A stretch of 64,000 bases of DNA from Erwinia tasmaniensis Et1/99 (GCF_000026185.1 NC_010694.1:3720001-3784000); one strand, 5' to 3'; shown: positions 27,091 to 36,516, counted from the stretch's first letter. Notes: a model not told the origin generated them from the letters alone. A program made the numbers and translations.

Positions 27091-29139
27091 TTATGCCAGA
27101 CCGGTGACGGTCAGCAGCATATCAATCAGTTTGATGCCGAGGAAAGGCACCAGCAGCCCGCCCACGCCGTAGATCCACAGATTGCGGCGCAGCAGCGCCG
27201 CCGCGCTGAGCGCCCGGTAGCTCACGCCCTTCAGCGCCAGCGGGATCAAAAACACAATCACCAGCGCGTTAAAAATAACCGCCGACAGGATCGCCGATGC
27301 CGGTGAATGCAGCCCCATCACGTTGAGCTGATTGAGCTGCGGATAGGTCGCTGCAAACGCGGCGGGCAGAATGGCAAAATATTTAGCCACGTCATTGGCG
27401 ATGCTGAAAGTGGTCAGTGAACCGCGCGTCATCAGCATCTGCTTACCGATGTGCACCACCTCCAGCAGCTTGGTGGGGTTTGAATCCAGATCCACCATGT
27501 TACCGGCCTCTTTTGCCGCCTGGGTGCCGGAATTCATCGCCACCGCCACGTCGGCCTGGGCCAGCGCCGGGGCATCGTTGGTGCCATCGCCGGTCATCGC
27601 CACCAGCCGACCTTCCGCCTGATACTGGCGGATCAGCGCCAGCTTGGCTTCCGGCGTGGCTTCCGACAGAAAATCATCCACTCCGGCCTCTGCGGCGATC
27701 GCGGCGGCGGTCAACGGATTATCACCGGTGATCATCACGGTTTTGATCCCCATCTTGCGCAGCTCGGCAAAGCGCTCTTTTATTCCGCCTTTGACGATGT
27801 CCTTCAGCGCCACCACGCCCATCACCCGGTTGCCGTCACTGACCACCAGCGGCGTACCGCCCGCGCGCGCCACCCGATCGACCAGGCTGTTGACCTCGCC
27901 TGGGAACTGGCCGCCGTTGCTGTCGATATAGCGGCGTACCGCATCCGCCGCCCCTTTGCGGATGGCCCGCTGCTGGACGTTGACCCCGCTCATGCGCGTC
28001 TGCGCCGAGAACGGAATAAAGGTCGCGCCCATGCTGTTAAGGTCGCGCTCTCGCAGATTAAATTTCTGCTTGGCCAGCACCACAATGCTGCGCCCTTCCG
28101 GGGTTTCATCAGCCAGAGAGGCGAGCTGGGCGGCATCCGCCAGCTGCTCCTCGCTCACGCCCGCCGCAGGCAGAAACTGCGTGGCCTGCCGATTACCCAG
28201 CGTGATGGTGCCGGTTTTATCCAGCAGCAGCACGTCGACGTCACCTGCGGCTTCCACCGCGCGACCGCTGGTGGCAATCACGTTGGCCCCCAGCATCCGG
28301 CTCATGCCCGCCACGCCAATCGCCGACAGCAGGCCGCCGATGGTGGTGGGGATCAGACAGACCAGCAGGGCCACCAGCACCGTGATACTGACCGGGTTAC
28401 CGCCCCAGGCGGAAAACGGCCAGAGCGTCACGGTCGCCAGCAGTAGCACGATGGTCAGCGCCAGCAGCAGGATGGTGAGGGCGATTTCGTTTGGCGTCTT
28501 GCGTCTTGTCGCCCCTTCCACCATCGCGATCATGCGGTCAAGGAAGGTTTCGCCGGGGTTCACGCTGCACTGCACCACCAGCCAGTCTGAAAGAATGCGC
28601 GTACCGCCGGTCACCGAGGAGAAGTCGCCGCCGGATTCGCGGATCACCGGAGCGGATTCCCCCGTAATCGCGCTCTCATCCACCGAGGCACCGCCCTCCA
28701 GCACCTCGCCGTCACAGGGGATAATATCGCCCGCTTCGACCAGCACCCAGTCGCCTTTACGCAGCGTGTCCGCCGCCACCGGATAGTGGCTGGTGCCGTA
28801 CTTCGCCTCGTTCAGCTTTTTGGCAAAGCTGGTTTTGGTCACGCCTTTCAGGCTGTTGGCCTGCGCCTTGCTGCGCCCTTCCGCCAGCGCTTCGGCAAAG
28901 TTAGCAAACAGCACGGTAAACCACAGCCAGACTGAAATGGCTACGGTAAATCCGGTATCGCCCGGCGTTTTACCGGCGGCCATCGCGACGGCCAGCAGCG
29001 TAGTGACCACACTTCCCAGCCACACCACAAACATCACCGGATTGCGCACCTGGGTACGCGGGTCCAGCTTTTTCAACGCATCGAGCAGCGCGACACGCAT
29101 CAGCGCCGCGTCAAACAGCGCCAGTTGATTACGACTCAT
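27091..29139 (-). CDS. kdpB: KdpB, ATP-binding P-type ATPase subunit
   Basis: 682 residues, the E. coli length. The phosphorylation site [10 protein letters not shown] is present near residue 307, with the actuator motif [10 protein letters not shown], the membrane [14 protein letters not shown] segment, and the hinge [21 protein letters not shown]. KdpB hydrolyses ATP to drive K+ uptake through KdpA. All key motifs are intact. Confidence 0.97.
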   Translation of the reverse strand: MSRNQLALFDAALMRVALLDALKKLDPRTQVRNPVMFVVWLGSVVTTLLAVAMAAGKTPGDTGFTVAISVWLWFTVLFANFAEALAEGRSKAQANSLKGVTKTSFAKKLNEAKYGTSHYPVAADTLRKGDWVLVEAGDIIPCDGEVLEGGASVDESAITGESAPVIRESGGDFSSVTGGTRILSDWLVVQCSVNPGETFLDRMIAMVEGATRRKTPNEIALTILLLALTIVLLLATVTLWPFSAWGGNPVSITVLVALLVCLIPTTIGGLLSAIGVAGMSRMLGANVIATSGRAVEAAGDVDVLLLDKTGTITLGNRQATQFLPAAGVSEEQLADAAQLASLADETPEGRSIVVLAKQKFNLRERDLNSMGATFIPFSAQTRMSGVNVQQRAIRKGAADAVRRYIDSNGGQFPGEVNSLVDRVARAGGTPLVVSDGNRVMGVVALKDIVKGGIKERFAELRKMGIKTVMITGDNPLTAAAIAAEAGVDDFLSEATPEAKLALIRQYQAEGRLVAMTGDGTNDAPALAQADVAVAMNSGTQAAKEAGNMVDLDSNPTKLLEVVHIGKQMLMTRGSLTTFSIANDVAKYFAILPAAFAATYPQLNQLNVMGLHSPASAILSAVIFNALVIVFLIPLALKGVSYRALSAAALLRRNLWIYGVGGLLVPFLGIKLIDMLLTVTGLA

Positions 29140-29157
29140 AACTCGATTCTCCGCCCG

Positions 29158-30843
29158 TTAATGACCGGACATGTGCAGATGTTCCGCTACCGGCCCAAGG
29201 GCCAGCGCGGGGATAAAGGTCAGTGCGCCCACCAGCATCACGGTGCCAATCAGCAGGGCAATAAACAGCGTTCCGTGGGTAGGCAGCGTGCCGTTACCGG
29301 CCGGCTGGACTTTTTTCATCGCCAGAGAGCCGGCGATCGCCAGCACCGGAACGATGATGCCAAAGCGGCCTACCAGCATGCAGAACGCCAGCAGCATATT
29401 CCAGAATGGCGTGTTGGCGTTCAGGCCCGCAAAGGCGCTGCCGTTGTTATTCGCCGCCGAGGAGAGCGCGTACAGCACCTCGCTAAAACCGTGGGTGCCG
29501 GGGTTAAGCATGGCGCTGCGCCCGGCATCGGTCATCATCGCCAGGGCGGCTCCGAGCAGCACCAGGACCGGCGTCACCAGAATGGCCAGCGCGGTCATCT
29601 TCATCTCCCAGACGTCGATTTTCTTACCGAGATACTCCGGCGAACGGCCGATCATCAGCCCGGCGATAAACACCGCCAGCAGCACAAACAGCAGCATGCC
29701 GTACAGCCCGGAACCAACCCCGCCAAACACCACCTCACCTATCTGCATCAGCCACATTGGCACCATGCCGCCGAGGGCGGTAAACGAGTCGTGCATGGCG
29801 TTAACCGCACCGCAGGAGGCCGCCGTGGTGATCACCGCAAACAGGCTCGAGTTCAGAATGCCGAAGCGCGTTTCCTTACCTTCCATATTGGCAGCGCTGT
29901 CAGCACCGAGGGTCAGAAAGTGCGGGTTACCCTTTACTTCGGCCCACATCACCACCACCACCGCCGCGACGAACATCAGCGACATGCTCCACAGCAGCGC
30001 GTGGCCCTGACGTCGATCGCGCACCACGTCGCCAAAGGCAAAGCACAGCGCCGCCGGGATCAGGAAGATCGCCAGCATCTGCACAAAGTTACTCAACGCC
30101 GTGGGGTTTTCAAACGGATGGGCCGAGTTGGCGTTAAAGAAGCCACCGCCGTTGGTGCCGAGCATTTTAATCGCCTCCTGCGAGGCCACCGGCCCCATCG
30201 GCAGCGTCTGTTTCGCCCCTTCCAGGGTGGTCAGGTCGAGGTAGCCGTGCAGGTTTTGCAATGTTCCCTGACTGACCAGAAACAGCGCCATCAGCAGCGA
30301 CAGGGGCAGCAGGACATACAGCGTGATACGAGTAATATCGCGCCAGGCGTTGCCCAGTTCGCCCTGCTCGCGGTTAACAAAACCGCGCATCAGGGCAAAG
30401 GCAACGGCAATCCCGGTGGCCGCCGAGAGAAAGTTCTGCACGGTCAGGCCGGCCATCTGGCTGAAATAGCTCAGCGTGCTTTCACCGGCATACGCCTGCC
30501 AGTCGGTGTTGGTGATAAAGCTGACGGCGGTGTTCAGCGCCAGATCCCAGCTCAGGTTTGGCATCTGCTGCGGGTTCAGCGGCAGGCTGGCCTGATTCAT
30601 CAGGATCAGCAGCAGCAGCAGCAGCCCGGCGGCGTTAAACAGCAAAATGGCCAGCAGATAGCGCTGCCAGCGCATTCCCTGGTTTTCCACACCGCTGACG
30701 CGCCACAGCCCGCGCTCGGCGGTGGCAAAACCATGAAGCGGGCGGTCAGCGACCAGGTGCGCCAGCCCCTTACCCAGCGGACGCGCCAACAGCATTAGCA
30801 GCAGCAGATAGCTGCCAATCAGCAAACTTGCGCTAGCCATCAT
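29158..30843 (-). CDS. kdpA: KdpA, potassium-translocating subunit
   Basis: 561 residues, about ten membrane helices. Selectivity-filter-like loops are recognisable, among them [50 protein letters not shown] and [14 protein letters not shown]. The ATG at 30843 overlaps the kdpF stop codon (TGATG), and GGAGA stands seven bases upstream. The frame is open further upstream, but that part is kdpF in another frame. An ATG at 30840 is equally possible. Confidence 0.96.
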   Translation of the reverse strand: MMASASLLIGSYLLLLMLLARPLGKGLAHLVADRPLHGFATAERGLWRVSGVENQGMRWQRYLLAILLFNAAGLLLLLLILMNQASLPLNPQQMPNLSWDLALNTAVSFITNTDWQAYAGESTLSYFSQMAGLTVQNFLSAATGIAVAFALMRGFVNREQGELGNAWRDITRITLYVLLPLSLLMALFLVSQGTLQNLHGYLDLTTLEGAKQTLPMGPVASQEAIKMLGTNGGGFFNANSAHPFENPTALSNFVQMLAIFLIPAALCFAFGDVVRDRRQGHALLWSMSLMFVAAVVVVMWAEVKGNPHFLTLGADSAANMEGKETRFGILNSSLFAVITTAASCGAVNAMHDSFTALGGMVPMWLMQIGEVVFGGVGSGLYGMLLFVLLAVFIAGLMIGRSPEYLGKKIDVWEMKMTALAILVTPVLVLLGAALAMMTDAGRSAMLNPGTHGFSEVLYALSSAANNNGSAFAGLNANTPFWNMLLAFCMLVGRFGIIVPVLAIAGSLAMKKVQPAGNGTLPTHGTLFIALLIGTVMLVGALTFIPALALGPVAEHLHMSGH

Positions 30844-30932
30844 CAGAATGTCTCCGCGTTGATCAGGGCATAGACCAGATAGCCCAACAAGATAAACACC
30901 AGCACAATGCCGGTTATCACAGCGATGCTCAC
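30843..30932 (-). CDS. kdpF: KdpF, small stabilising subunit (functional copy at the operon head)
   Basis: 29 residues starting from GTG ([16 protein letters not shown], ending INAETF), nearly identical to E. coli KdpF in its second half. It is a single membrane helix that stabilises the KdpABC complex. It begins the kdpFABCD transcript. An identical coding copy stands at 32621-32710. Confidence 0.93.
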   Translation of the reverse strand: MSIAVITGIVLVFILLGYLVYALINAETF

Positions 30933-31010
30933 AGTACACCTCCAGAGGCGTTTCACATGGCGGACAGTGTTGCGGTTAGCGTGCAAAGTTGATGTAAAAA
31001 TATCGGGGCG

Positions 31011-31033
31011 GGATGTAAAAAGAATATAAAAAT
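31011..31033 (-). promoter_or_regulatory. kdp promoter region with KdpE-binding-site-like sequence
   Basis: On the minus strand the sequence reads TTTTTATATTCTTTTTACAT followed by CCCGCC, very close to the KdpE site of the E. coli kdp promoter (TTTATA...TTTTTACA...CCCCGCC). It lies about 80 bp upstream of kdpF. The site is retained although no kdpE is present in this window. Confidence 0.65.
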
Positions 31034-31202
31034 GGCGGAGTGTTGCCTGAATTTCAGCCATCATCCTCCGCCCAAGCCCGTTTATCGAGAATAAACGGGA
31101 TAGGGCTGCACAGCATGAAAATCGCTTAGTCTGCTCTCCAACAAGGCGTCTGACCGCAGGAGGGTGCTGGCAATGTTTTCAGACAAAGGGGTTTAGCGCC
31201 TA

Positions 31203-31303
31203 ATGATGCCAGTTAACTGCTGGCTGCCAATGCCACCCGTTTCGCATCCAGACCGCCACGATCGCCAATCCACTTCCTGGGCATGAAAGCCACGCACAGC
31301 AAG
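31203..31303 (-). pseudogene. Fragment of the EamA transporter gene
   Basis: It matches 33239-33380 within the intact eamA gene at 32958-33875, for example CCAGACCGCCACGATCGCCA in both. It has lost 58 bp between two GCTGGCTGC repeats (33253 and 33311 in the intact copy) as well as the whole 3-prime part. It cannot encode a transporter. Confidence 0.8.
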
Positions 31304-31309
31304 TCATGA

Positions 31310-31501
31310 TTAGTCTTTCTTCTTTTTTTTGGAAATTATGGAAATCTCTACGGCGGCGGCAATGATTAATGTTAGCACGCTGCACAAAAGCCAATAATCG
31401 GGAACAAAAAAATAGTAAAAAACAAATAATAATATGACAACTACGTTGATGCTTAAGTATGAAGCCGTATCTTTTAAAAAAGCCTGAAAAAAACCTTTCA
31501 T
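31310..31501 (-). CDS. Small two-helix membrane protein
   Basis: 63 residues; hydrophobic stretches at about 17-33 (INVVVILLFVFYYFFV) and 37-54, with a Lys-rich tail. I do not recognise it. The start overlaps the end of the upstream gene (31498-31501, ATGA), so the two are coupled. It is AT-rich unlike its neighbours. In a toxin/immunity reading of this cassette it could be one of two membrane immunity proteins for the divergent 230-residue protein. Confidence 0.6.
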   Translation of the reverse strand: MKGFFQAFLKDTASYLSINVVVILLFVFYYFFVPDYWLLCSVLTLIIAAAVEISIISKKKKKD

Positions 31502-31749
31502 TTAAGGTTATTCTTTTTAATTAATTTCATTGCGCAGCAGTAAATTAAAATGGCGATCAAGAAAGAAAAAACCAATAAGCCAATAAATAACGAGTCAAAT
31601 GACTCTTTAAAACCTAAAAATGACAAATTCCCCAACAGGGAAATAAATATATCAGCATTTCCAAGCCTGAATGCTATTTCGAAAATCAGTACGGACACCA
31701 CAATAAGAAGAACAAAAAATAGGATAATTTTAAAAATCTTCTTTTTCAA
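31498..31749 (-). CDS. Small two-helix membrane protein
   Basis: 83 residues; hydrophobic stretches at about 6-27 and 54-74 with a Lys-rich C-terminus. Not recognised. It resembles its downstream partner in size and topology, which suggests a related pair. It diverges from the 230-residue gene across a 68-bp gap that must hold both promoters. Confidence 0.6.
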   Translation of the reverse strand: MKKKIFKIILFFVLLIVVSVLIFEIAFRLGNADIFISLLGNLSFLGFKESFDSLFIGLLVFSFLIAILIYCCAMKLIKKNNLK

Positions 31750-31817
31750 AATTCATTACCTCATGATACTGTAAAACAAGGTATTTTTTATCACGAACAT
31801 GAAAAGGATACACTGTA

Positions 31818-32510
31818 ATGTATATATCATCAATAATAAAATTCCGGACTACATCTGAAAGAGATGCCGCGATAGCCCTTGATAAAGCTGTGAACGGCGT
31901 AGGCGCGAACAGTATGGGGTCCCTGGACGATGTGAAAGCCGGTGTGGAAAGGGCATTATGGTACAGCTCTTGCCTTTTTGATAAATACGATGATGTATGT
32001 TCTGAGTTGAAAGGTGAAGATCGTAGGTTCATTAAAGCAATATTTGAAATTTACAAAAGAAGAGATATCATCGCTGATATGATTAGGATGTATATCGAAG
32101 CAGAATTAAAGACGGCGGATCGATCAGAGATCCAATCCATTGATGCAAGGCTAGCTAAAATTCTTGTTGGATATAGTGCTGGTAAACTAACAAAAACAGC
32201 CATAGCCAGCAGTCTTTCAATATTAGTTGTGAATTCATTTCACTTTAAAAATGAAGTATTAGTGAGACTGAATAAATACTCTATCGCCATCGTTACCGCA
32301 GCAGCATTTTATGGGAAAGTTCAGGTGGCTGCATTAGCTGCCAGAAAATTACGCCAGCTCTCACCCGGTTTATACCAAGTATACTATTCTAATAATATTG
32401 AAATGCTCTATTTCCTAATGAGTGACAGCATTGATAAAGCTTTAATTAACTCGATAGGATTGCGAGGAGAAGAGCGGTTCATATCTATAATTAGATATCT
32501 GGCAAGATGA
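31818..32510 (+). CDS. Unknown 230-residue protein, possible pore-forming toxin
   Basis: The protein is mainly helical. The middle (about residues 120-165) is hydrophobic: KTAIASSLSILVVNSF, then KYSIAIVTAAAFYGKVQVAAL, which could span a membrane as a hairpin. The N-terminus (about 1-65) and C-terminus (about 175-230) are soluble. There is no signal peptide. AAGGA stands about ten bases before the ATG. Size, the central amphipathic/hydrophobic hairpin and the adjacent tiny membrane proteins resemble pore-forming type VI effectors such as Serratia Ssp6 with its membrane immunity protein. I recall that family only in outline, so this is a hypothesis. A 100-codon frame on the opposite strand (31730-32032) is less protein-like. 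Confidence 0.6.
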   Translation: MYISSIIKFRTTSERDAAIALDKAVNGVGANSMGSLDDVKAGVERALWYSSCLFDKYDDVCSELKGEDRRFIKAIFEIYKRRDIIADMIRMYIEAELKTADRSEIQSIDARLAKILVGYSAGKLTKTAIASSLSILVVNSFHFKNEVLVRLNKYSIAIVTAAAFYGKVQVAALAARKLRQLSPGLYQVYYSNNIEMLYFLMSDSIDKALINSIGLRGEERFISIIRYLAR

Positions 32511-32620
32511 AATAACTATATTCAGGCTATTGGTTTACAAGTTTTTATATAATGCAGGCAGTCCGTGGGAGGTTTTTTGCAATCGTTCCCTGACTTACCT
32601 TGGAATATAGTTTGCTCCCT

Positions 32621-32710
32621 TCAGAATGTCTCCGCGTTGATCAGGGCATAGACCAGATAGCCCAACAAGATAAACACCAGCACAATGCCGGTTATCACAG
32701 CGATGCTCAC
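32621..32710 (-). CDS. kdpF: Second copy of kdpF, detached from the kdp operon
   Basis: The coding sequence is identical to that at 30843-30932, including the GTG start and ribosome binding region. It is followed not by kdpA but by the end of the 31.3-32.5 kb cassette. It keeps its own promoter copy, so it may be expressed and supply extra KdpF, but it looks like a by-product of the duplication. Confidence 0.85.
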   Translation of the reverse strand: MSIAVITGIVLVFILLGYLVYALINAETF

Positions 32711-32787
32711 AGTACACCTCCAGAGGCGTTTCACATGGCGGACAGTGTTACGGTTAGCGTGCAAAGTTGATGTAAAAATATCGGGGC

Positions 32788-32811
32788 GGGATGTAAAAAG
32801 AATATAAAAAT
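32788..32811 (-). promoter_or_regulatory. Second copy of the kdp promoter/KdpE-type site
   Basis: Identical to the AT-rich element at 31011-31033. It now drives only the detached kdpF and reads toward the 3-prime end of the 230-residue gene. Confidence 0.55.
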
Positions 32812-32957
32812 GGCGGAGTGTTGCCTGAGTTTCAGCCAGACCGCTGCGCCCGATCCCGTTTATAGAGAATAAACGGGCTGGACCTGTCCTCAGACTGCAC
32901 AGCATGAAAATCGCTTAGTCTGCTCTCCGGCGAGGCGTCTGACCGCAGAAATGGCGC

Positions 32958-33875
32958 TTAGCGCTTAACGGCGGCATCACCACGCGGCAGGCGGGGGGCG
33001 ACTGTACCGGTCACCAGCCACACCGCCAGGATGATCAACAATGCCCCGGCAATAAACCCCTGGGACAGCGTTTCGCCGAGGAAAAGATAGCCCCACAGCA
33101 CGCCAAATGGCGGGATCAAAAAGGTGACGGTCAGCGTACGCAGCGGGCCAATGTCGGCGATCAGGCGGAAAAACAGGACATAGGCCCAGGCGGTACACAC
33201 CAGCCCCAGCGCCAGAACGCACAGCCAGACGCCGGGATGATGCCAGTCAACCGCTGGCTGCGTGCTTATTGAACCGACAAACAGCGGCAGCATAAAGATA
33301 AGGGCTCCCAGCTGGCTGCCGAATGCCACCAGCTTCGCGTCCAGACCGCCACGATCGCCAATCCACTTTTTGGTCATAAAGCCAGCCAGCGCATAGCAGG
33401 CCGTCGCGACCAGGCAGGCGGCGATACCCAACAGCACCGAATGTGACAGGCCCAGAGTGCCGGAGGCCGTCAGAACCGCAATACCCACCAGCCCCAGCAG
33501 CACGCCGCCGACCTTTCTCAAGCTAAGGGGTTCGCTGAAAAACAGGCCGCCAATCAGCACGCCCATCAGCGGCGTGGTGGCATTAAGAATAGCCGAGTAG
33601 CCCGCCGGCAGCCATTTTGCCGCCATGCAGTACATCACCAACGGCACCGCCGAGTTAATGATCCCCAGCAACATTGCCAGCAGGGCCTTTCCTTTAAAAT
33701 TAAAGGGCGTGCGCATCACCAACAGCAGCGCCAGCAGACCGAGACAGCCAAAGAAGACGCGGAAAAAAGCCGTATTTAACGAACCGAAAACCGGCGTGGC
33801 GACGCGCATAAACAAAAAGCTGGCGCCCCAAATGGCCGCCAATAATAATAACCGCCCGATATCACCTTGCTTCAC
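32958..33875 (-). CDS. EamA/DMT-family inner-membrane transporter
   Basis: 305 residues with ten hydrophobic segments in two EamA repeats, typical of drug/metabolite transporters. Family-like stretches are AAIWGASFLFMRVATPVFG at the start, PAGYSAILNATTPLMGVLIGG, and PPFGVLWGYLFLGETLS near the end. It is probably an exporter of amino acids or other metabolites; substrate unknown. A fragment of it lies at 31203-31303. It is upstream of kdpF on the same strand. Confidence 0.9.
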   Translation of the reverse strand: MKQGDIGRLLLLAAIWGASFLFMRVATPVFGSLNTAFFRVFFGCLGLLALLLVMRTPFNFKGKALLAMLLGIINSAVPLVMYCMAAKWLPAGYSAILNATTPLMGVLIGGLFFSEPLSLRKVGGVLLGLVGIAVLTASGTLGLSHSVLLGIAACLVATACYALAGFMTKKWIGDRGGLDAKLVAFGSQLGALIFMLPLFVGSISTQPAVDWHHPGVWLCVLALGLVCTAWAYVLFFRLIADIGPLRTLTVTFLIPPFGVLWGYLFLGETLSQGFIAGALLIILAVWLVTGTVAPRLPRGDAAVKR

Positions 33876-34359
33876 GCCGCTCCCCCGTCAGATAAGAATG
33901 TGACAGAAGATATCGCTGTCACCGTTAAGCAACCTTTATAGGCTTCATCTGGAAATCAAAGCAAGCCGTTTTCGGACATCGAACGATCAATATCTTACTC
34001 CATAACAAAACGCCGAGTATCAGGCGATCGATAACCAAAAATAATGATGGGAATAGAGTATTTCGAAAAATGACGATAGGATCTCATGGCAATTTATGAC
34101 GGGAAACCCATAAAAAATGAATATACACGCGTTCCCCTCTGCGACAGGTCACGGCTCCCTGGCGCCGCTGATGGGCCACCGCAGTTAGGCCAGAAAATGT
34201 GCACCTCGCGCGCTGTGTCCGTGAAACCGATCGTTTCCTGCCGATTAATTTCAATCTATCAACGCACTTCGCTACCCAGTTAACAGTCTGTGTACAGCAT
34301 CCTTCACTTCTCCTTATCAGAATGGTTAAATTCAGTACTCACCCCCGATTGGAGATTTT
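33876..34359. other. Intergenic region between eamA and the SRPBCC gene
   Basis: 484 bp without a convincing gene. It should hold the eamA promoter on the minus strand and that of the SRPBCC gene on the plus strand. A 65-codon frame at 34086-34283 is Arg/Ser/Pro-rich and not protein-like. I see no repeats or clear operators. Confidence 0.4.
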
Positions 34360-34755
34360 ATGCTGTCCTCACACACCGTTAGTTTGGCTATCCAGCGTAA
34401 CTGGATCGATCTGTACGAAACGATTTGGAAGCCGGATTTTTTCCCGAAGTGGGTTTCCGCGCTCGGCAAGGGGCCGCTTGAGCAAGATGGCAATAGCTGG
34501 AAGAGCCAGGGCCCGCATGGCCCGGTGAAAGCGCGTTTCACCGAATACAATGCGTTCTGCATTATGGATCACTATATTGACAGCGGTTACAGCAAGGAAA
34601 TTTTTATCCCTATGCGCATCGTGGCCAATGAAGAAGGCGCACAGGTACTTGTCACCGTATTTCGCCAGCCTTTGCTCTCCGATGAAAAATTTGCTCAACA
34701 GCTGGAGTCAGCGCAACACGATTTGCAGACACTGCATAGCCTGCTGACGACCTGA
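34360..34755 (+). CDS. SRPBCC (START-like) domain protein
   Basis: 131 residues with the look of the polyketide-cyclase/SRPBCC fold: an N-terminal helix with a conserved Trp-rich part (LYETIWKPDFFPKWVSAL), then beta-strand stretches ending VLVTVFRQPLLSDEKF, and a C-terminal helix. Proteins of this fold bind hydrophobic ligands. GGAG precedes the ATG. Role unknown; the nucleoside hydrolase gene follows 49 bp later and may be cotranscribed. Confidence 0.72.
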   Translation: MLSSHTVSLAIQRNWIDLYETIWKPDFFPKWVSALGKGPLEQDGNSWKSQGPHGPVKARFTEYNAFCIMDHYIDSGYSKEIFIPMRIVANEEGAQVLVTVFRQPLLSDEKFAQQLESAQHDLQTLHSLLTT

Positions 34756-34804
34756 TCATCAGGACAGGGATGAACGTGCGTCACACAATGGAAAGGACCT
34801 TCAG

Positions 34805-35725
34805 ATGCAGAAAATTATCTTCGATACGGATATCGGCGTCGACGACGCTTTTGCTCTTACTTATGCGGCGCAAAGCGTCGACATCGTTGGCATCACCACG
34901 GTTTTTGGCAACGTGCCGGTCGCCCAAGCGGTTAGCAACGCCCGCCTCTGTAGTCACAAAATTGGCCTGAATGTTCCCGTCTATCGCGGCTGTTCGCGGC
35001 CGCTGATCCACTTGCCCACATCCCCCGCCAGCACAATACACGGTAAAGATGGTTTCGGTGACGTATTTGATAATCCGTGGAACGGCGCGGCCGGCAACGC
35101 CGTCGATTTTATTATTAACAGCGTGCGCCACAGTCCTGATGCACTAACCCTTGTTGCCGCCGGCCCGTTGACCAATATCGCCCTGGCCATTAATCAGGCA
35201 CCGGATATCGTTCCGCAGATAAAGCAACTGGTCATGATGGGAGGGGCATTTGGCACGCAGGGGCGTGGCGGTAACATCACGCCCTATGCCGAATGGAACA
35301 TGTGGCGGGATCCGCACGCCGCAGACCAGGTGCTCCAGTCAGGGCTGCCGGTAGTGATGATACCGCTGGATGTCACGCTTGAGGTGTTGGTCAGTGACGA
35401 TGAGATCAGCGCACTCAACCAGCCCGTTCTGGAAGCCATCTCGCGGCGCTATCTGCAATATAGCCGTGAAAAGAATGGCATTGCGGCCATTGCGCTGCAC
35501 GATACGCTAACCATCGCCTGGCTTAATCATCCCGAATGGTTTGGTATCGCGGAATCTCGCGTGCGCGTGACCCCCGAGGGCATCAGCCGGGGTCAAACTT
35601 TGCGCCAGACAGAAATGTTCGCGTCCGGTCACGATCCCTGTGCCGGTCACCCGGTACAGCAGCTCTGCCTTACGGTACAGTCGCAACGGGTTAAGCAGCA
35701 TCTCCTTGCTACTCTGCAAAACTGA
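34805..35725 (+). CDS. Nucleoside hydrolase (inosine/uridine-preferring type)
   Basis: 306 residues. The calcium-binding signature DTDIGVDDAFAL is at residues 6-17; the family normally has DxDxxxDD, so the ligand Asp residues are present. Further motifs are VAAGPLTNIALAI, MMGGAFGTQGRG and AEWNMWRDPHAA. His in LHDTLTIAW completes the active site. It cleaves the N-glycosidic bond of ribonucleosides to base and ribose in the cytoplasm. It resembles RihA-like enzymes but I would not assign a paralogue. Confidence 0.92.
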   Translation: MQKIIFDTDIGVDDAFALTYAAQSVDIVGITTVFGNVPVAQAVSNARLCSHKIGLNVPVYRGCSRPLIHLPTSPASTIHGKDGFGDVFDNPWNGAAGNAVDFIINSVRHSPDALTLVAAGPLTNIALAINQAPDIVPQIKQLVMMGGAFGTQGRGGNITPYAEWNMWRDPHAADQVLQSGLPVVMIPLDVTLEVLVSDDEISALNQPVLEAISRRYLQYSREKNGIAAIALHDTLTIAWLNHPEWFGIAESRVRVTPEGISRGQTLRQTEMFASGHDPCAGHPVQQLCLTVQSQRVKQHLLATLQN

Positions 35726-35849
35726 AAATCAATTTTTTTGATGTAGATAGACAAATCAATCCGCTATTCAGAAATCATTAGCAGGCGTACTATTGCTTTC
35801 AACGAGGCAAACCGCCTTTCAGAATAATGATTAATGAAGGAATGACACC

Positions 35850-36059
35850 ATGAAAACCATCAAAAATATTGCAGCTGTTCTTGTTCTCTCTACCGTATCT
35901 TTCACCAGTTTCGCCCAAAGCGTGACCGCAACCGGCACAACTCTGGACAGCGCTGAAGCTAAAATTGCCGCCCAGGCACAGCAGGCTGGTGCCTCTTATA
36001 AGATTACCGAGGCGAACACCAACAATGTTGTGCATATGACCGCAGAGCTGATTAAGTAA
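35850..36059 (+). CDS. YhcN-family (DUF1471) periplasmic small protein
   Basis: 69 residues: signal peptide to about residue 22 (SFTSFAQS), then the single DUF1471 fold with AEAKIAAQAQQAGASYKITEA and a closing strand VVHMTAELIK. Enterobacteria carry many paralogues (BhsA, McbA, YhcN, YdgH) linked to stress and biofilm. AAGGAATG precedes the start. It stands alone. Confidence 0.88.
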   Translation: MKTIKNIAAVLVLSTVSFTSFAQSVTATGTTLDSAEAKIAAQAQQAGASYKITEANTNNVVHMTAELIK

Positions 36060-36094
36060 CCTGAGGGTTGGGATCCACGGACAGGTTACGCAAA

Positions 36095-36126
36095 GCGTTA
36101 AAGCGTTAAACCGTTAAACCGTTAAA
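36095..36126. repeat. Four tandem octamers
   Basis: GCGTTAAA twice, then CCGTTAAA twice, without spacing. It lies just downstream of the DUF1471 gene. It may be a slippage product or a protein-binding array. Confidence 0.75.
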
Positions 36127-36367
36127 GACCGCCAATATGGTCCATAACGGTTTTCCGATCGTCTGACTGAAACCTGTCCGTAGGACATTCCGTAGAAGAA
36201 TGTCCCGCACAATGAAATATTCATTTCCAAAATAAACAGTCTTGAAAAAAATCTGGATGCTGGGTGTCTTCCCAGCCCTGTTCAGCTGCGCTACATCCCC
36301 TTCACTCGCGAAACTCACCACTTCTCCCTGTTAAAATCGAGAATATTGGGAGCAACATCAAAAATTA

Positions 36368-36398
36368 AATATTCCAATATTGAATAAAATGGAATATT
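36368..36398. promoter_or_regulatory. Candidate operator of the isomerase/dehydrogenase operon
   Basis: AATATTCCA (36368-36376) and TGGAATATT (36390-36398) are perfect inverted halves 13 bases apart, about 120 bp before the first gene. A regulator of the sugar or inositol type is likely; none is encoded nearby. Confidence 0.5.
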
Positions 36399-36516
36399 AA
36401 TTTAATTATCTCTCATTCACCATCTGTGGGCTTGTCGAAGCTGACTACCGTACAACGGCCAACCCGGTCGATCGTGACGTCCATAAGACAGATGCAGATT
36501 ATTAGAGGAGATCATC

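Larger units (their letters stand above)
30843..31303. repeat. Left arm of the kdpF-promoter-eamA duplication (pairs with 32621-33380)
   Basis: kdpF, its promoter and the intergenic spacer repeat almost identically at 32621-32960. Beyond, the left copy keeps only scraps of the eamA gene. The arms enclose the cassette 31310-32510. Confidence 0.88.
32621..33380. repeat. Right arm of the kdpF-promoter-eamA duplication (pairs with 30843-31303)
   Basis: Similarity begins exactly at 32621 (TCAGAATGTCTCCGCG in both copies) and runs into eamA. This arm contains the intact eamA sequence, so on this side it is the undamaged one. Confidence 0.88.
36060..36516. other. Intergenic region with hairpins upstream of the isomerase operon
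   Basis: 457 bp without a gene. GGACATTC/GAATGTCC (36183-36205) is a perfect hairpin. GCTGGG/CCCAGC near 36265-36285, read on the minus strand, is followed some bases later by a T-run and may be a terminator. A minus-strand frame at 36106-36321 contains GDVAQLNRA, a pattern often produced by translating tRNA-like sequence, but no tRNA can be folded here. The right part is AT-rich and holds the operator below. Confidence 0.45.

Noticed and set aside
29125..30798. 557-codon open frame on the plus strand
   Set aside because: It lies antisense to kdpA. Its product is rich in His, Gln and Arg, the usual look of a frame opposite a GC-rich membrane protein gene.
31730..32032. 100-codon frame on the minus strand in the small cassette
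   Set aside because: It overlaps the better supported 230-codon plus-strand gene and has no helix or domain character. It would leave the rest of that region non-coding.
34086..34283. 65-codon frame before the SRPBCC gene
   Set aside because: Composition is Arg/Ser/Pro-rich without structure, there is no ribosome binding site, and it falls in a promoter region.
36106..36321. 71-codon minus-strand frame containing GDVAQLNRA, suggesting a tRNA
   Set aside because: That motif often marks translated tRNA sequence, but the bases here do not fold into a cloverleaf and lack the T-arm and acceptor stem. Neither a protein nor an intact tRNA is supported.
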